Positions 26,920-37,815 of a DNA stretch of 64,000 nucleotides are shown one piece after another. The notes beneath the pieces were generated by a model. That model was not told the DNA's origin, made no database searches, and saw only the letters and a program-made list of their open reading frames with translations. The first letter of the stretch is position 1. Each line of letters starts with the position of its first letter. Source of the stretch: Henningerozyma blattae CBS 6284 (taxonomy: Eukaryota; Ascomycota; Saccharomycetes; Saccharomycetales; Saccharomycetaceae); assembly GCF_000315915.1 (NCBI RefSeq), contig NC_020186.1, positions 930,001 through 994,000 on the forward strand. The letters run 5' to 3'. The position numbers were made by a program, and so were the translations under genes.

Positions 26920-29900
26920 ATGGTTGCATCTGATTCTAAATCACATTCTCATACTCAAACAAATTATGAAAAAGATCAAAATTTTGAAGATATTTTAAAG
27001 CCTGTCTATAAAGGTAAAAAATTGACAGATGAAATTAATACAGCTGAAGATAAATGGAACCTATTACCTGCTTTCTTGAAAGTTAAAGGTCTAGTTAAAC
27101 AACATTTAGATTCCTTTAATTTTTTTGTTGATGTTGATTTGAAAAAAATTATTAAGGCAAATCGGTTAATCTTAAGTGATGTTGATCCAGAATTTTATTT
27201 GAAATTTATAGATATTAGAATTGGTCAAAGATCAAACTCCAGTTCAAAAGATATTTTAGCTCCACCACATGAATGTAGACTAAGAGATATGACATATTCT
27301 GCACCAATTTATGTTGATATTGAATATACAAGAGGTAGAAATATTGTTATCCATAGAGATGTAGAAATCGGTAAAATGCCAATTATGCTGAGATCAAATA
27401 AATGTATTTTGAATGGATGCGATGAACAGATGATGGCTCGATTAAATGAATGTCCATTAGATCCAGGTGGTTATTTCATTGTCAATGGTACTGAAAAGGT
27501 TATTTTGGTTCAAGAACAATTATCTAAGAATCGTATCATTGTGGAAGCTGATGAAAAGAAAGGTGTTGTACAGGCTTCTGTGACATCTTCTACACATGAA
27601 AGAAAATCTAAAACATATGTTGTAACAAAAAATGATAAAATTTATCTGAAACATAATTCTATTTCAGAAGATGTTCCAATTGCTATTGTTTTAAAAGCTG
27701 CTGGTATAGTGTCAGATTTAGAAATCTTACAGTTGGTATGTGGTAATGACAGTTCTTATCAAGATATTTTTGCAGTCAATTTGGAAGAAGCTGCAAAATT
27801 TAAAATATACACACAACAACAAGCTTTGGAATATATTGGTACTAAAGTTAAGACTATTAGAAAACAAAAATTAACTGCATTACAAGAAGGTATAGAAGCT
27901 ATAGCTACTACTGTAATTGCTCATTTAACTGTGGAAGAATTGGATTTTAGAGAAAAAGCCTTATATATTGCTATGATGACACGTAGAGTTGTTATGGCCA
28001 TTCATAATCCAAAAATGGTTGATGATAGAGATTATGTTGGTAATAAACGTTTAGAATTAGCAGGTCAATTAATTTCTTTATTATTTGAAGATTTGTTCAA
28101 GAAATTTACAAGTGATTTTAAAATGAGTATTGATAAAGTATTAAAAAAACCAAACAGAGCTATGGAATATGATGCTTTGTTATCTATTAATGTACATTGT
28201 AATAATATTACTAGTGGTTTGAATAGATCTATCTCGACAGGGAATTGGTCATTGAAAAGATTTAAGATGGAAAGAGCTGGTGTTACCCACGTTTTATCCA
28301 GATTATCATATATTTCTGCCTTAGGTATGATGACAAGAATTTCCTCTCAATTTGAAAAATCAAGAAAAGTCTCTGGACCAAGAGCTTTACAACCTTCTCA
28401 ATTTGGTATGTTGTGTACTGCAGATACACCAGAAGGTGAAGCGTGTGGTTTAGTTAAGAATTTAGCTTTGATGACACATATTACTACAGATGATGAAGAG
28501 GATCCAATCAAAAAATTATGTTATGTCTTAGGTGTAGAAGATATCAGTTCATTGGACAGTGCAACAATTCATGAAAGTTATGGTGTACATTTAAACGGTA
28601 CGTTAGTTGGGACAACTAGATTTCCAAACAAGTTTGTTACTCAATTTAGAGATTTAAGAAGAGCAGGTAAGGTGTCTGCGTTTATTTCCATTTACACTAA
28701 TTCTCATCAACAAGCAGTTCATATTGCTACCGATGGTGGTAGAATTTGTAGACCACTGATTGTAATAGAAAAGGGCAAGTCACTTGTCAAAGCAGAGCAT
28801 TTGAGAGATTTATTAAACGGTGACTTAGTTTTCGATGACTTCTTAAAACTAGGTTTAGTTGAATACTTAGATGTCAATGAAGAAAATGATTCATTTATCG
28901 CATTGTATGAGAAAGATATCACACCTGCCATGACACATTTAGAAATTGAGCCATTTACTGTTTTAGGTGCTGTCGCTGGTTTAATTCCATATCCACATCA
29001 TAATCAATCCCCACGTAATACATATCAATGTGCTATGGGTAAGCAAGCAATTGGTGCAATTGCTTATAATCAATTCAAGAGAATTGATACATTATTATAT
29101 TTAATGATTTATCCACAACAACCGATGGTAAAAACAAAAACAATTGAGCTAATTAATTATGATAAATTACCAGCTGGTCAAAATGCGACTGTTGCAGTTA
29201 TGTCTTATTCTGGTTATGATATTGAAGATGCTTTAATTCTGAATAAATCGTCCATCGACAGAGGTTTCGGTCGTTGTGAAACAAGAAGAAAGACAACTAC
29301 AATCTTAAAGAGATACCCAAATCATACCCAAGATATCATTGGTGGTATGCGTGTTGATGAAAATGGTAAGCCTATTTGGCAACATGAAGCTTTGGGACCA
29401 GATGGTTTGGGTGAAGTGGGTATGAAAGTTAGTAGTGGGCAGATCTATATTAACAAATCTATTCCAACAAATACAGCAGAAGGTTTAGAAGCAATTAATA
29501 CTCAATCACAATATAAAGAAACTCCTGTTATGTACAGAGGACCTGAACCATCTCATGTGGATCAAGTAATGATGTCTGTTTCTGATAACGATCAAGCTTT
29601 GATTAAAGTTTTGTTAAGACAAAATAGAAGACCTGAATTAGGTGATAAATTTTCATCTAGACATGGTCAAAAGGGTGTATGTGGGTTAATTGTTCAGCAG
29701 GAGGATATGCCATTTAATGATCAAGGTATCAATCCTGATATTATTATGAACCCTCATGGTTTCCCATCTCGTATGACGGTTGGTAAAATGATTGAATTAA
29801 TTTCTGGTAAAGCAGGTGTTTTAAATGGTTCGTTAGAATATGGTACATGTTTTGGCGGTTCAAAACTTGAAGAAATGTCTAAGATATTAGTAGATAAGGG

Positions 29901-30366
29901 TTTTAATTACTCGGGTAAGGATATGCTATATTCTGGTATAACAGGTGAGTGTTTGCAAGCCTATATCTTTTTTGGTCCAATTTACTATCAAAAGTTAAAG
30001 CATATGGTCTTAGATAAAATGCATGCCAGAGCTAGAGGGCCAAGAGCGGTTTTGACTCGTCAACCTACCGAAGGTAGATCTAGAGATGGTGGTTTAAGAT
30101 TAGGTGAAATGGAAAGAGATTGTGTTATTGCTTATGGTGCTTCCCAATTACTACTGGAGAGATTGATGATAAGTTCTGATGCATTTGAAGTGGATGTTTG
30201 TGACAAATGTGGGTTGATGGGCTACAGTGGTTGGTGTACTACCTGTAGAAGCGCTGAAAATATTATTAAGATGACCATACCTTATGCTGCCAAATTATTA
30301 TTCCAAGAACTTTTATCAATGAATATTGCTCCAAGGTTAAGAATGGAGAATATTTTCCAACAATAA
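26920..30366 (+). CDS. RET1: Ret1 (C128), second-largest subunit of RNA polymerase III
   Basis: Beta-like catalytic subunit of Pol III, which makes tRNAs, 5S rRNA and other small RNAs; it forms half of the active-site cleft. At 1148 residues it is within a residue or so of the S. cerevisiae protein. Family blocks run in order: N-terminal protrusion/lobe, fork region ([17 protein letters not shown], then [16 protein letters not shown]), and hybrid-binding region with [31 protein letters not shown] and [17 protein letters not shown]. The wall and anchor follow, with [19 protein letters not shown], and a C-terminal zinc motif [16 protein letters not shown] (about 1100). It has its own promoter with a PAC-like element and is followed by an unrelated THI gene. 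Confidence 0.98.
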   Translation: MVASDSKSHSHTQTNYEKDQNFEDILKPVYKGKKLTDEINTAEDKWNLLPAFLKVKGLVKQHLDSFNFFVDVDLKKIIKANRLILSDVDPEFYLKFIDIRIGQRSNSSSKDILAPPHECRLRDMTYSAPIYVDIEYTRGRNIVIHRDVEIGKMPIMLRSNKCILNGCDEQMMARLNECPLDPGGYFIVNGTEKVILVQEQLSKNRIIVEADEKKGVVQASVTSSTHERKSKTYVVTKNDKIYLKHNSISEDVPIAIVLKAAGIVSDLEILQLVCGNDSSYQDIFAVNLEEAAKFKIYTQQQALEYIGTKVKTIRKQKLTALQEGIEAIATTVIAHLTVEELDFREKALYIAMMTRRVVMAIHNPKMVDDRDYVGNKRLELAGQLISLLFEDLFKKFTSDFKMSIDKVLKKPNRAMEYDALLSINVHCNNITSGLNRSISTGNWSLKRFKMERAGVTHVLSRLSYISALGMMTRISSQFEKSRKVSGPRALQPSQFGMLCTADTPEGEACGLVKNLALMTHITTDDEEDPIKKLCYVLGVEDISSLDSATIHESYGVHLNGTLVGTTRFPNKFVTQFRDLRRAGKVSAFISIYTNSHQQAVHIATDGGRICRPLIVIEKGKSLVKAEHLRDLLNGDLVFDDFLKLGLVEYLDVNEENDSFIALYEKDITPAMTHLEIEPFTVLGAVAGLIPYPHHNQSPRNTYQCAMGKQAIGAIAYNQFKRIDTLLYLMIYPQQPMVKTKTIELINYDKLPAGQNATVAVMSYSGYDIEDALILNKSSIDRGFGRCETRRKTTTILKRYPNHTQDIIGGMRVDENGKPIWQHEALGPDGLGEVGMKVSSGQIYINKSIPTNTAEGLEAINTQSQYKETPVMYRGPEPSHVDQVMMSVSDNDQALIKVLLRQNRRPELGDKFSSRHGQKGVCGLIVQQEDMPFNDQGINPDIIMNPHGFPSRMTVGKMIELISGKAGVLNGSLEYGTCFGGSKLEEMSKILVDKGFNYSGKDMLYSGITGECLQAYIFFGPIYYQKLKHMVLDKMHARARGPRAVLTRQPTEGRSRDGGLRLGEMERDCVIAYGASQLLLERLMISSDAFEVDVCDKCGLMGYSGWCTTCRSAENIIKMTIPYAAKLLFQELLSMNIAPRLRMENIFQQ

Positions 30367-31131
30367 ACTACATATACAATATTTTGATAGATTTCATTAT
30401 GGAAATCAAAGCATTTTTGAAGATTTTATAGTGTATAAATAGATTTTGAGATTCATATTTTTTTAAAAAATGTAACTGCATTAATTTTAGCATTATTTAA
30501 CTAAAGTTGCCTTTTTTAAAGCATCCTCCATAAAAAAGTGAAAGAATATTTGAGGTAACTTCTTTCGGATATTATAAATTGCTTTTGATACCAGTATATT
30601 TAATTTAAAAACTAAACTTTCAACCCAAGTTTGAGCTAAAAGTATCGTGTGCAATCTACTTATTACTAAGCCTAGTAAGTTCATTAAGACATTAAATCTA
30701 AAAATAGAATAATAATAGTCTACAATATTATTCCTTTGGCGCTCTTTTATACAAGAATTTGACCTATACTTTCATTTCTTTGATACTTATTCTCTATACG
30801 TTTGTCGTTACCAACGATAATCGAATGTAAGAATATGTCACAATGCGGTATGCAGCTTTTCAATATACTCCATCCGAACTAGTCATCGCATTTCCGTATC
30901 TATACGCCTTTACGTGAATTTTTCAATGCATTATAGACACAACTTAAAGCTATTTTCTGAAGTTCATCATATAAAATTTTAAGTCCAAATTTTTAATAGT
31001 TGTTACTATTAAAGAATGGGTAATTATATAAGAAATGAATGTTATATAACCATGCGCTTCAATAAAAAAATTAAGAGCTCTATTGCCTAAAAGCGCTAAA
31101 AGAAAAATAAGCTAGAATTTTATTTTTTAAC
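30367..31131. promoter_or_regulatory. RET1 3' region and first THI gene promoter
   Basis: AT-rich near RET1. The second half is the promoter of the first THI gene, with a TATATAA box near 31,025. The 11-mer TATACGCCTTT at 30,901-30,911 also occurs in the promoter of the second THI gene. No ORF. Confidence 0.45.
30901..30911 (+). promoter_or_regulatory. TATACGCCTTT, shared THI-promoter motif, copy 1
   Basis: 11-bp sequence found in both THI-gene promoters in the same orientation, here 221 bp before the ATG. It may be a thiamine-regulation site (Pdc2/Thi2/Thi3 system), which is inference. Confidence 0.35.
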
Positions 31132-32802
31132 ATGACTAAAACTTTCGTTAAGGTTAACACCCCTCCACCGTACCTTACTTTATCTGAACATGAAAATCTC
31201 CCTAGTGTCTTGACAATAGCAGGTTCTGACTCAAGTGGTGGTGCAGGTATAGAAGCCGATTTAAAAACTATTACTGCACATAGATGTTATGCTATGACTT
31301 GTATTACAGCTATTACTGTCCAAACTCCATCAAAGGTTTATGATGTCCACAAAATATCCAAAGACTCTATTAAAGAGATTTTAGATGTCAATTTAAATAG
31401 CATGAAATGTGATGTTATTAAATGTGGTATGCTCACTATCGAAGCAGCCGAAGCCTTGAATGAAAAATTAATTCAATTAGGTGACAAAAAACCAAAACTA
31501 GTTGTTGACCCATTATTATCTGCTACATCTGGTAAATCATTCAGTGGTGCTACATTTGTGGATATTTTAAAAGAAATTGTTACTCCTTTTGCCGATCTTA
31601 TTACCCCAAATATTCCAGAAGCCTTAAAATTAGTTGGTAAGACTGACTATGAGATCTCTTCAATGAATGACATAGTTAATATTGCTCAAGAAGTTTCCCA
31701 AGTTACAAAATGTAAAAATGTTTTGATCAAAGGTGGTCATCTACCATTTGAATATTTGACTCAACATAGAATTGTTGATGTCTTATATTTATCAGAAGAA
31801 GAAAAGTTTATTACTTATCAAGGACATCTTGCAAATACTTCAAACACCCATGGTACTGGTTGCACATTAGCCTCAGCAATTGCTTGTAATATTGCATCTG
31901 GTTATTCATTACAACAATCAGTTTATGGCGGTATTGAATATGTTCAAAATTCCCTCACTATTGGTTGCGAAGTGGCTAACGAACATATTAAAAGTAATGG
32001 ACCAATTAATCACGTTTATGCTGTAGAAGTTCCAATGGAGAAAATGATAGCCGATGATTGTTTTGAAAGTCATGTAATTATGTCAGAGAAACAATTATCA
32101 AATATTATTTGCAAATCAGTTGATTATAAAACTAACTTTTTTGAATTTTTAATTAGCCATCCTTATGTAAAACCTCATTGGGAGACATATATTAATCATG
32201 AATTTGTTAAGCAGGTTGCAAATGGTACACTTCATCCCAAAAAATTCCAATTTTTTATTGAACAAGACTATACTTACTTAGTTGATTATGCAAGAATTCA
32301 TTGTCTTGCTGCCAGCAAATCACCATCCTTAAAAGATATTGAAGATGAAATTATCGTTATTAAAGGTGTCAGACATGAAATTGCTACTCATCAAGAAAAG
32401 CTAAGTAAATATTTTGGTATAGAAGATAAATCATATTACAGTAAAATTCAAAGAGGCCGAGCATTGAATAATTACTCTAGATATTTTAAAGATATAGCCA
32501 AGAGAGGTACTTGGGAAGAATTAGTTGCAGCTTTAACCCCATGCTTAATGGGGTACGGTTATGCCCTCATAATATTCAAGAATGAAATTCAATTGAATAA
32601 GACATATCCATATTACCATAGCTGGTGTTTAGAATACTTAAGTGAAAGCCATGTTATAGCTATGTCTGAAGGTTTAGAACTGCTAAATCATATTGCTTCT
32701 ACATATCCACCAGAGAAGATTGATACCTTAGTCAAGATTTACGGAGACGTTTGCAAATTGGAAACTCAATTTTGGGATGCTGCATTGAACTATTCTGAAT
32801 AA
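31132..32802 (+). CDS. Thi20/Thi21-type HMP(-P) kinase fused to thiaminase II (TenA) domain
   Basis: Bifunctional thiamine-pathway enzyme. The N-terminal ThiD-like kinase phosphorylates hydroxymethylpyrimidine to HMP-PP. The C-terminal TenA domain salvages degraded thiamine. The product is 556 residues, close to the Thi20/Thi21 length. Kinase (about 25-300): GSDSSGGAGIEAD at 31, VDPLLSATSG at 125-134, IKGGH at about 196, and THGTGC with the conserved Cys at 241. All positions look intact. TenA (about 330-556): conserved Cys468 in LTPCLMGYG, and the C-terminal acid in LETQFWDAAL. It is the first of two tandem copies inserted between RET1 and NOC2, which are adjacent in S. cerevisiae. I leave the symbol open because it cannot be assigned to THI20, THI21 or THI22 one-to-one. 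Confidence 0.93.
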   Translation: MTKTFVKVNTPPPYLTLSEHENLPSVLTIAGSDSSGGAGIEADLKTITAHRCYAMTCITAITVQTPSKVYDVHKISKDSIKEILDVNLNSMKCDVIKCGMLTIEAAEALNEKLIQLGDKKPKLVVDPLLSATSGKSFSGATFVDILKEIVTPFADLITPNIPEALKLVGKTDYEISSMNDIVNIAQEVSQVTKCKNVLIKGGHLPFEYLTQHRIVDVLYLSEEEKFITYQGHLANTSNTHGTGCTLASAIACNIASGYSLQQSVYGGIEYVQNSLTIGCEVANEHIKSNGPINHVYAVEVPMEKMIADDCFESHVIMSEKQLSNIICKSVDYKTNFFEFLISHPYVKPHWETYINHEFVKQVANGTLHPKKFQFFIEQDYTYLVDYARIHCLAASKSPSLKDIEDEIIVIKGVRHEIATHQEKLSKYFGIEDKSYYSKIQRGRALNNYSRYFKDIAKRGTWEELVAALTPCLMGYGYALIIFKNEIQLNKTYPYYHSWCLEYLSESHVIAMSEGLELLNHIASTYPPEKIDTLVKIYGDVCKLETQFWDAALNYSE

Positions 32803-33324
32803 CTATTACAAGAAGTGCTTTTTAATTATACAGTATTTACGCTCTATTTTGTATATTATAGAATTATTTAACTAATATATAGTGGCAAGGTACTTGACAT
32901 TAAAGTCTAATTAATGTTTAAAGAACTAAAATTATTTGCCTTATACGCCTTTCATTAATACTAAAGAGTATTTTTCTCGAGATAATTTCTATAGGCATTT
33001 ATTCATAATTAACTTTAGTTCGGAATAGTCGTTGAAATTTTTAGATGCATATCAATTTGTGCAAATTTCGGAATATACAGAACAAAGTAGGCGACAATGA
33101 CACGATCTAACTTAATGTCAACCAAATTTATGCAACTAAAAAACGGCTACTAATAAACACTCATCTATTGGTCAATTTGCATCTTGGCATAGAATTCAGA
33201 TGTCATATTTCAAGTGGTACGTAAAATTATATAAATATGCCTATATATCCCATTCATATCTTGTAACGGAAATTATTTCCAGTCTCTTGTCTAAAAGCCA
33301 ATTTTAATATCATACGAACATATA
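32803..33324. promoter_or_regulatory. Promoter of the second THI gene
   Basis: Spacer between the tandem copies, with little overall similarity to the first promoter by eye. Exceptions are the shared TATACGCCTTT (32,942-32,952) and a CTAAAAGC box close to each start. A TATATAAA-type box lies near 33,228. Confidence 0.45.
32942..32952 (+). promoter_or_regulatory. TATACGCCTTT, shared THI-promoter motif, copy 2
   Basis: Second copy of the 11-mer found upstream of the first THI gene, same orientation, 373 bp before the ATG of the second gene. Confidence 0.35.
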
Positions 33325-34986
33325 ATGACACAAACAGTAATTAGTATCAATTCCCCTCCACCGTATCTTACTTTATCTGGTCAAGAGGAACTACCTACGG
33401 TTTTAACTATCGGGGGCTCGGATTCTAGTGGTAGTGCAGGTATAGAAGCAGATTTGAAGACTATTACTGCACACAGATGTTATAGTATGACTTGCCTTAC
33501 AGCTGTCACGGTCCAAACCCCATCAAAAGTCTACAATATTCAAAAAATGTCAAAAGACTTAGTTAAGGAAGCTTTAGATGTTAATCTGAGGAATATTAAA
33601 TGTGATGTCATTAAATGTGGTTTGTTAACAATTGAAAATGTTCAAATATTAAATAAAAAATTGATCGAATTAGGAGATTATAGACCAAAATTAATTTGGG
33701 ATCCCTTTCTAAATGAAATGTTCGTTGATGATGACTTTATTCAATTAGTGAAAGCTCAACTTACTCCATTTGCAGAACTAATTACTCCAAATCTTCAAGA
33801 AGCATTGAAGTTGATAAATAAACCTCAGATGTCAATTACTTCAATCGAGGACATTTTCAATGTTGCTCAAGAAGTATCAAGAGAAACAAAATGTGCAAAT
33901 ATATTGATCAAGGGAGGTCAATTACCATATGAATTACTATCGGATAATAAAATAATTGATATCTTGTACCTAGGCAACGAAGAAAAATTTATAGTTTACA
34001 ACGGTAACATAGAAAAAACCCACAATACACATGGTGCTGGATGTACCTTAGCCTCCTCCGTTGCATCTAATCTTGCCCTAGGATATTCTTTAGCACAAGC
34101 TGTCTATGGTGGTATTGAATATGTTCAAAATGCTATATCCCTTGGTTGTACTGTGATAAAAGTTAATTCAGATTTCAATGGTCGTATTAATCATGTTCAT
34201 TCTATTGAGATACCAATGGAAAAGATGATAAAGGACGAGTGCTTTAATGCACATTCCATTTTATCAGCCAGGCAATCGTCTTGGACAAGAATCAGTAATC
34301 CAGTGAATTATAAGAATAATTTCTTTGATTACTTAATTCACCATCCTTATGTTAAGCGTCATTGGAAAACCTATACGAATCATGAATTTGTCAATCAAAT
34401 TGCTACTGCAACTTTAGATCCAAAAAAGTTTCAATTCTTTATTGAACAAGATTACAGTTATTTAGTTGATTATGCTAGGGTTCATTGCATTGCTGCTAGT
34501 AAGGCACCAACTCTTTCTGATATCGAACTAGAGATTGCCCTAATTGCTGGAACAAAGGTAGAGATAACTGCCCATAAAGAAAAATTAACTAAATACTTTG
34601 GGGTCGTTGATGATTCCTATTATGATACGATAAAAAGGGGCCCAGCATTAAACAACTACTCTAGATATTTCAATGATATAGCCAAGAGAGGTACTTGGGA
34701 AGAATTAGTAGCTGCCCTTACCCCTTGTTTGATGGGCTACTGTTTTGCTGCACGTACTTTTGAGAAGAATCTTGTGCTAAATGAGGATTATCCATACTAT
34801 AATAAGTGGTGTTCAGACTGTTTGGGTGAACTTAGTGTAGCTGCTATAAAAGAAGGTGAAAAGTTGTTGAACCATATTGCTAGTACATATCCTCCTGAGA
34901 AAATTGAAACTTTGGTCAAAATTTTCGGTGATGTTTGCCAACTAGAAACTCAATTTTGGGATGCTGCTTTAGCATATAATGGATAA
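33325..34986 (+). CDS. Second tandem THI20/21/22-type gene, kinase domain diverged
   Basis: Tandem paralogue, 553 residues, colinear with the gene just upstream. The TenA half keeps the conserved Cys (LTPCLMGYC) and the C-terminal LETQFWDAAL. The kinase half has lost several conserved features: GGAG became GSAG (about 36-39), the DPLLSATSG block became DPFLNEMFVDDD (126-137), KGGH became KGGQ, and THGTGC became THGAGC, although its Cys (240) remains. HMP-phosphate kinase activity is therefore doubtful, much like the S. cerevisiae THI22 situation as I recall it. The frame is fully open, so it is a gene and not a pseudogene; it may serve mainly as TenA. Confidence 0.92.
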   Translation: MTQTVISINSPPPYLTLSGQEELPTVLTIGGSDSSGSAGIEADLKTITAHRCYSMTCLTAVTVQTPSKVYNIQKMSKDLVKEALDVNLRNIKCDVIKCGLLTIENVQILNKKLIELGDYRPKLIWDPFLNEMFVDDDFIQLVKAQLTPFAELITPNLQEALKLINKPQMSITSIEDIFNVAQEVSRETKCANILIKGGQLPYELLSDNKIIDILYLGNEEKFIVYNGNIEKTHNTHGAGCTLASSVASNLALGYSLAQAVYGGIEYVQNAISLGCTVIKVNSDFNGRINHVHSIEIPMEKMIKDECFNAHSILSARQSSWTRISNPVNYKNNFFDYLIHHPYVKRHWKTYTNHEFVNQIATATLDPKKFQFFIEQDYSYLVDYARVHCIAASKAPTLSDIELEIALIAGTKVEITAHKEKLTKYFGVVDDSYYDTIKRGPALNNYSRYFNDIAKRGTWEELVAALTPCLMGYCFAARTFEKNLVLNEDYPYYNKWCSDCLGELSVAAIKEGEKLLNHIASTYPPEKIETLVKIFGDVCQLETQFWDAALAYNG

Positions 34987-35469
34987 ATCATATAGTTGTC
35001 ACTTGTAAATTAATATATATTAGATATGGTAGAATAAAATTTTGAACTATTGATATTATAAAAACTCAAATTTGAAGTAATTTTCAAATTGTTAATATTA
35101 AAATAAGTTGTGCTTTAATGAATTAGAAGTATTTGCATATTGGTTACCTATGATCTCGGAAAGCTTTAAATAACTTATTTTTTGAAAATACTTTGTCATT
35201 TGGAGTTAACTTTAGTTTAATATTAATGGAAAGTTCTGGTTAAAAAAAGGAATTAAAAAAACCAACAATAAAAAAAAAATATAAAATCAAATGATAAAAA
35301 AATCAGCTTCTCCTATATTATCTCTTCGCTATATATTCACTAGTTTGATTGGCATTATTAGCGCTTATCTAATACTTAAATTTTGTATTGACTTGTAAAA
35401 ATGCTTAAAATTTAAAAAATAATATACATGTAATTTATATATTCTATATGAAATCAAAAATCAGAAATA
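34987..35469. other. Convergent intergenic, THI copy 2-NOC2
   Basis: AT-rich 3' region of two convergent genes, with short A-runs. Nothing recognised. Confidence 0.45.
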
Positions 35470-37509
35470 TTATTCTGACATTTCGATATCAACAGCATCA
35501 TCATCATCATCAAGATCTAAACCAAGTTTCTTAGCTTCCTTTCTTCTTAAATCTTCTTCTGTTTCTTTGTCTTCTTCCTCAATACTTTCTCTCACTATTC
35601 TAGCTTTCTCTTCTTTTACTTCTCTTTGAACAGCTACAAATGAACCTAAAGGAGTGTCTTTCCAAGATATTTCCTTTAAGAAGTTAGCTACTTCAGCAGT
35701 ATCACTTGGTGTAAAATCAGCGGTAGCTCTCTTTTTAGAAATAAAATCACCATTGTTATTTAATTTTTCCACCATATTCATTAATTGTTTGTTCATTCTA
35801 ACATTTTTAGAAGATTTAATAAAACGACGTAAAGTAATAACGACAGGAGTAATAAATTCTGGGAAAGTGATACTTTTTGAGTATAAGACGAAATATTCGC
35901 CAATTAATTCAACAAATTGTTCTGTTAGACCATCTTGATAAATTTTTGTACCTAAGTAACCTTGAGAACATTTAATATTATGATCAAAATCAAAGGCTAC
36001 TAAATTACCCTTTGTTTTTTTTGGATTTCTAGTGAAGGCAGTTGAAGTTAACATTTCTGACAATAAAGAGAAAATTGGTATAACAACGTTGGTGTTTTGA
36101 GTTAATCTGATAAGAGATCTAATTAAATAGAATCTTAAGGAGGCATATTGAGCAGTTGGATTTAATCTAATAGTACCAATTGTGACTTGAATTAAAGGAT
36201 AAACTAATTCACTTAATGCATTTTCAGTTTTATTTTGAATTGAAACATTTGAAGCTGATGATAATACACGAGACCAAAAATCTAATGAATGGCAGAATTG
36301 CCAGTTGTAGACTAATTTGTATGATTCTGCTGAATTTGACTTGTGTGTTTTTTTAGTTATAGCAGTCATAACGTTTCTCAAAGAAATAGCCAACTGTCTA
36401 ATACTTTCAAAACATATTTGATAACTTAAAACTTGATCAATATTAAATAATTCAGCAGCTGAATTTTTTTGGAAATTAATTAAAGGCATAGTACGAATAT
36501 TCGTGTTACGACAACCTTTAATGAAGATAGAATAAATAGTTTTCAAAACCAGTTCAAGGATAGATTTTTTGAATTCTTTTGATGCATTATGTAAGAAGGC
36601 AAAAGTAGCAATTTGAGTCTCTACATCTTTAGATGAAGCCCATACAATAATGACAGCTTTAATTAATTCTTTTAATGTTCTTCTATAAGACAAGAAATAT
36701 GGTAAAAGTTGGTTAAGGGAATGTAAAACTAGAGCTGCAGTTTCAGTATTATTAATATCATTTAAAAGAACTAATAAAGAGGCAGCATGGAATTTTAAGA
36801 TAGATGATAATTTAGTTGTGTTTTTGCTTACTTGAAGAGATCTAGACCCTTTAATAATTTGATAAGGATTCATCTTTTGAATAACGCTTGGTAAATCTTT
36901 TAGAGCCATGAACATTAATTCTTGAAAGGCTTTTGGATCAGTGACTGAGTATTTGGAGGATTCGGTAATTTCCTCATTATTTAAATTGACAGCAGCTTTG
37001 AAAGCGGTAACAATTTTTCTAATATGCTTGAAAGATGGTGTACCTTGTAAAGTTTTTTTCCATTCTCTAACAAGAGCTAAAGTTAATTCAGTTTTATCTG
37101 AGTTGGTTTCATTTTCTTCCACAATTTCATCTTCAATATTTTTTTTATTAGATGATTTTTCGTCATTATCATTATCATCATCATCATCATCCTCATCACT
37201 AATTGCATCCAAAGGATTTGTAGCAGTGAAGCCCAACAAATCTTTATCGTTTTCTTCTAGATATTTGTAAAAATCAGGATCATCTTCTTTTAAAGATTTC
37301 ATAGTGGCTTCCATATCTTCAGCTTCATCTTCAGAAGAAGAATTATCAGAATCCTTTGAATTATCAGTTTCTTTACTTGTTTTAGATTTCTGTTTTTTGG
37401 TTTCTAGTTTTTCAATTTTTTTAACTTCTTTAATCTTTTTGGATTCGTCAGTTTTTGACTTTAAATGCTTTGACTTCATTTTCTTAGTACTCTTTGCAAT
37501 AGTTGTCAT
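35470..37509 (-). CDS. NOC2: Noc2, ribosome-biogenesis (60S export) factor
   Basis: Nucleolar/nucleoplasmic partner of Noc1 and Noc3 in maturation and intranuclear transport of pre-60S particles (family knowledge). The product is 679 residues. The first ~125 residues are Lys-rich then acidic ([25 protein letters not shown]). The conserved HEAT-like Noc2 domain covers about 160-570, with [27 protein letters not shown] and [18 protein letters not shown]. The C-terminus is acidic ([16 protein letters not shown]). It is divergent from GEP3, and the shared promoter has a PAC element. Confidence 0.95.
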   Translation of the reverse strand: MTTIAKSTKKMKSKHLKSKTDESKKIKEVKKIEKLETKKQKSKTSKETDNSKDSDNSSSEDEAEDMEATMKSLKEDDPDFYKYLEENDKDLLGFTATNPLDAISDEDDDDDDNDNDEKSSNKKNIEDEIVEENETNSDKTELTLALVREWKKTLQGTPSFKHIRKIVTAFKAAVNLNNEEITESSKYSVTDPKAFQELMFMALKDLPSVIQKMNPYQIIKGSRSLQVSKNTTKLSSILKFHAASLLVLLNDINNTETAALVLHSLNQLLPYFLSYRRTLKELIKAVIIVWASSKDVETQIATFAFLHNASKEFKKSILELVLKTIYSIFIKGCRNTNIRTMPLINFQKNSAAELFNIDQVLSYQICFESIRQLAISLRNVMTAITKKTHKSNSAESYKLVYNWQFCHSLDFWSRVLSSASNVSIQNKTENALSELVYPLIQVTIGTIRLNPTAQYASLRFYLIRSLIRLTQNTNVVIPIFSLLSEMLTSTAFTRNPKKTKGNLVAFDFDHNIKCSQGYLGTKIYQDGLTEQFVELIGEYFVLYSKSITFPEFITPVVITLRRFIKSSKNVRMNKQLMNMVEKLNNNGDFISKKRATADFTPSDTAEVANFLKEISWKDTPLGSFVAVQREVKEEKARIVRESIEEEDKETEEDLRRKEAKKLGLDLDDDDDAVDIEMSE

Positions 37510-37815
37510 ATTGAGTTATTATTGTTCTATACCTTACTCTCATTAGAATGAATGTAACTAATACATAAATATACATTTTTTTTGAAAATCTGAAATTTTT
37601 TTTTTTAAAGCTCATCGCATCGAATTTGGAATTTGGAATTTTTCAAAAAAAATTTCAAAAATTCATGTGACGGAAGGTAGTGTTAATCAAATTAGATACG
37701 GTATATAGATGATTAATAAAGTGACTTATTATATATATAAGCCTAATAAAAAACCTTATCACTTAGTGATTTAAATATTAGATAATATATATCTCAAAAA
37801 GAAAAGAATTGGGCC
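37510..37815. promoter_or_regulatory. Divergent promoter, NOC2 and GEP3
   Basis: 306 bp shared promoter with a PAC element (37,610-37,618) and an adjacent RRPE-like AATTTTTCA (37,637-37,645), the typical pair of ribosome-biogenesis genes. A direct repeat of AATTTGG lies between them. Confidence 0.6.
37610..37618 (-). promoter_or_regulatory. PAC element (NOC2)
   Basis: GCTCATCGC on the plus strand, which reads GCGATGAGC towards NOC2, about 100 bp upstream of its start. An RRPE-like site is beside it. Confidence 0.7.
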
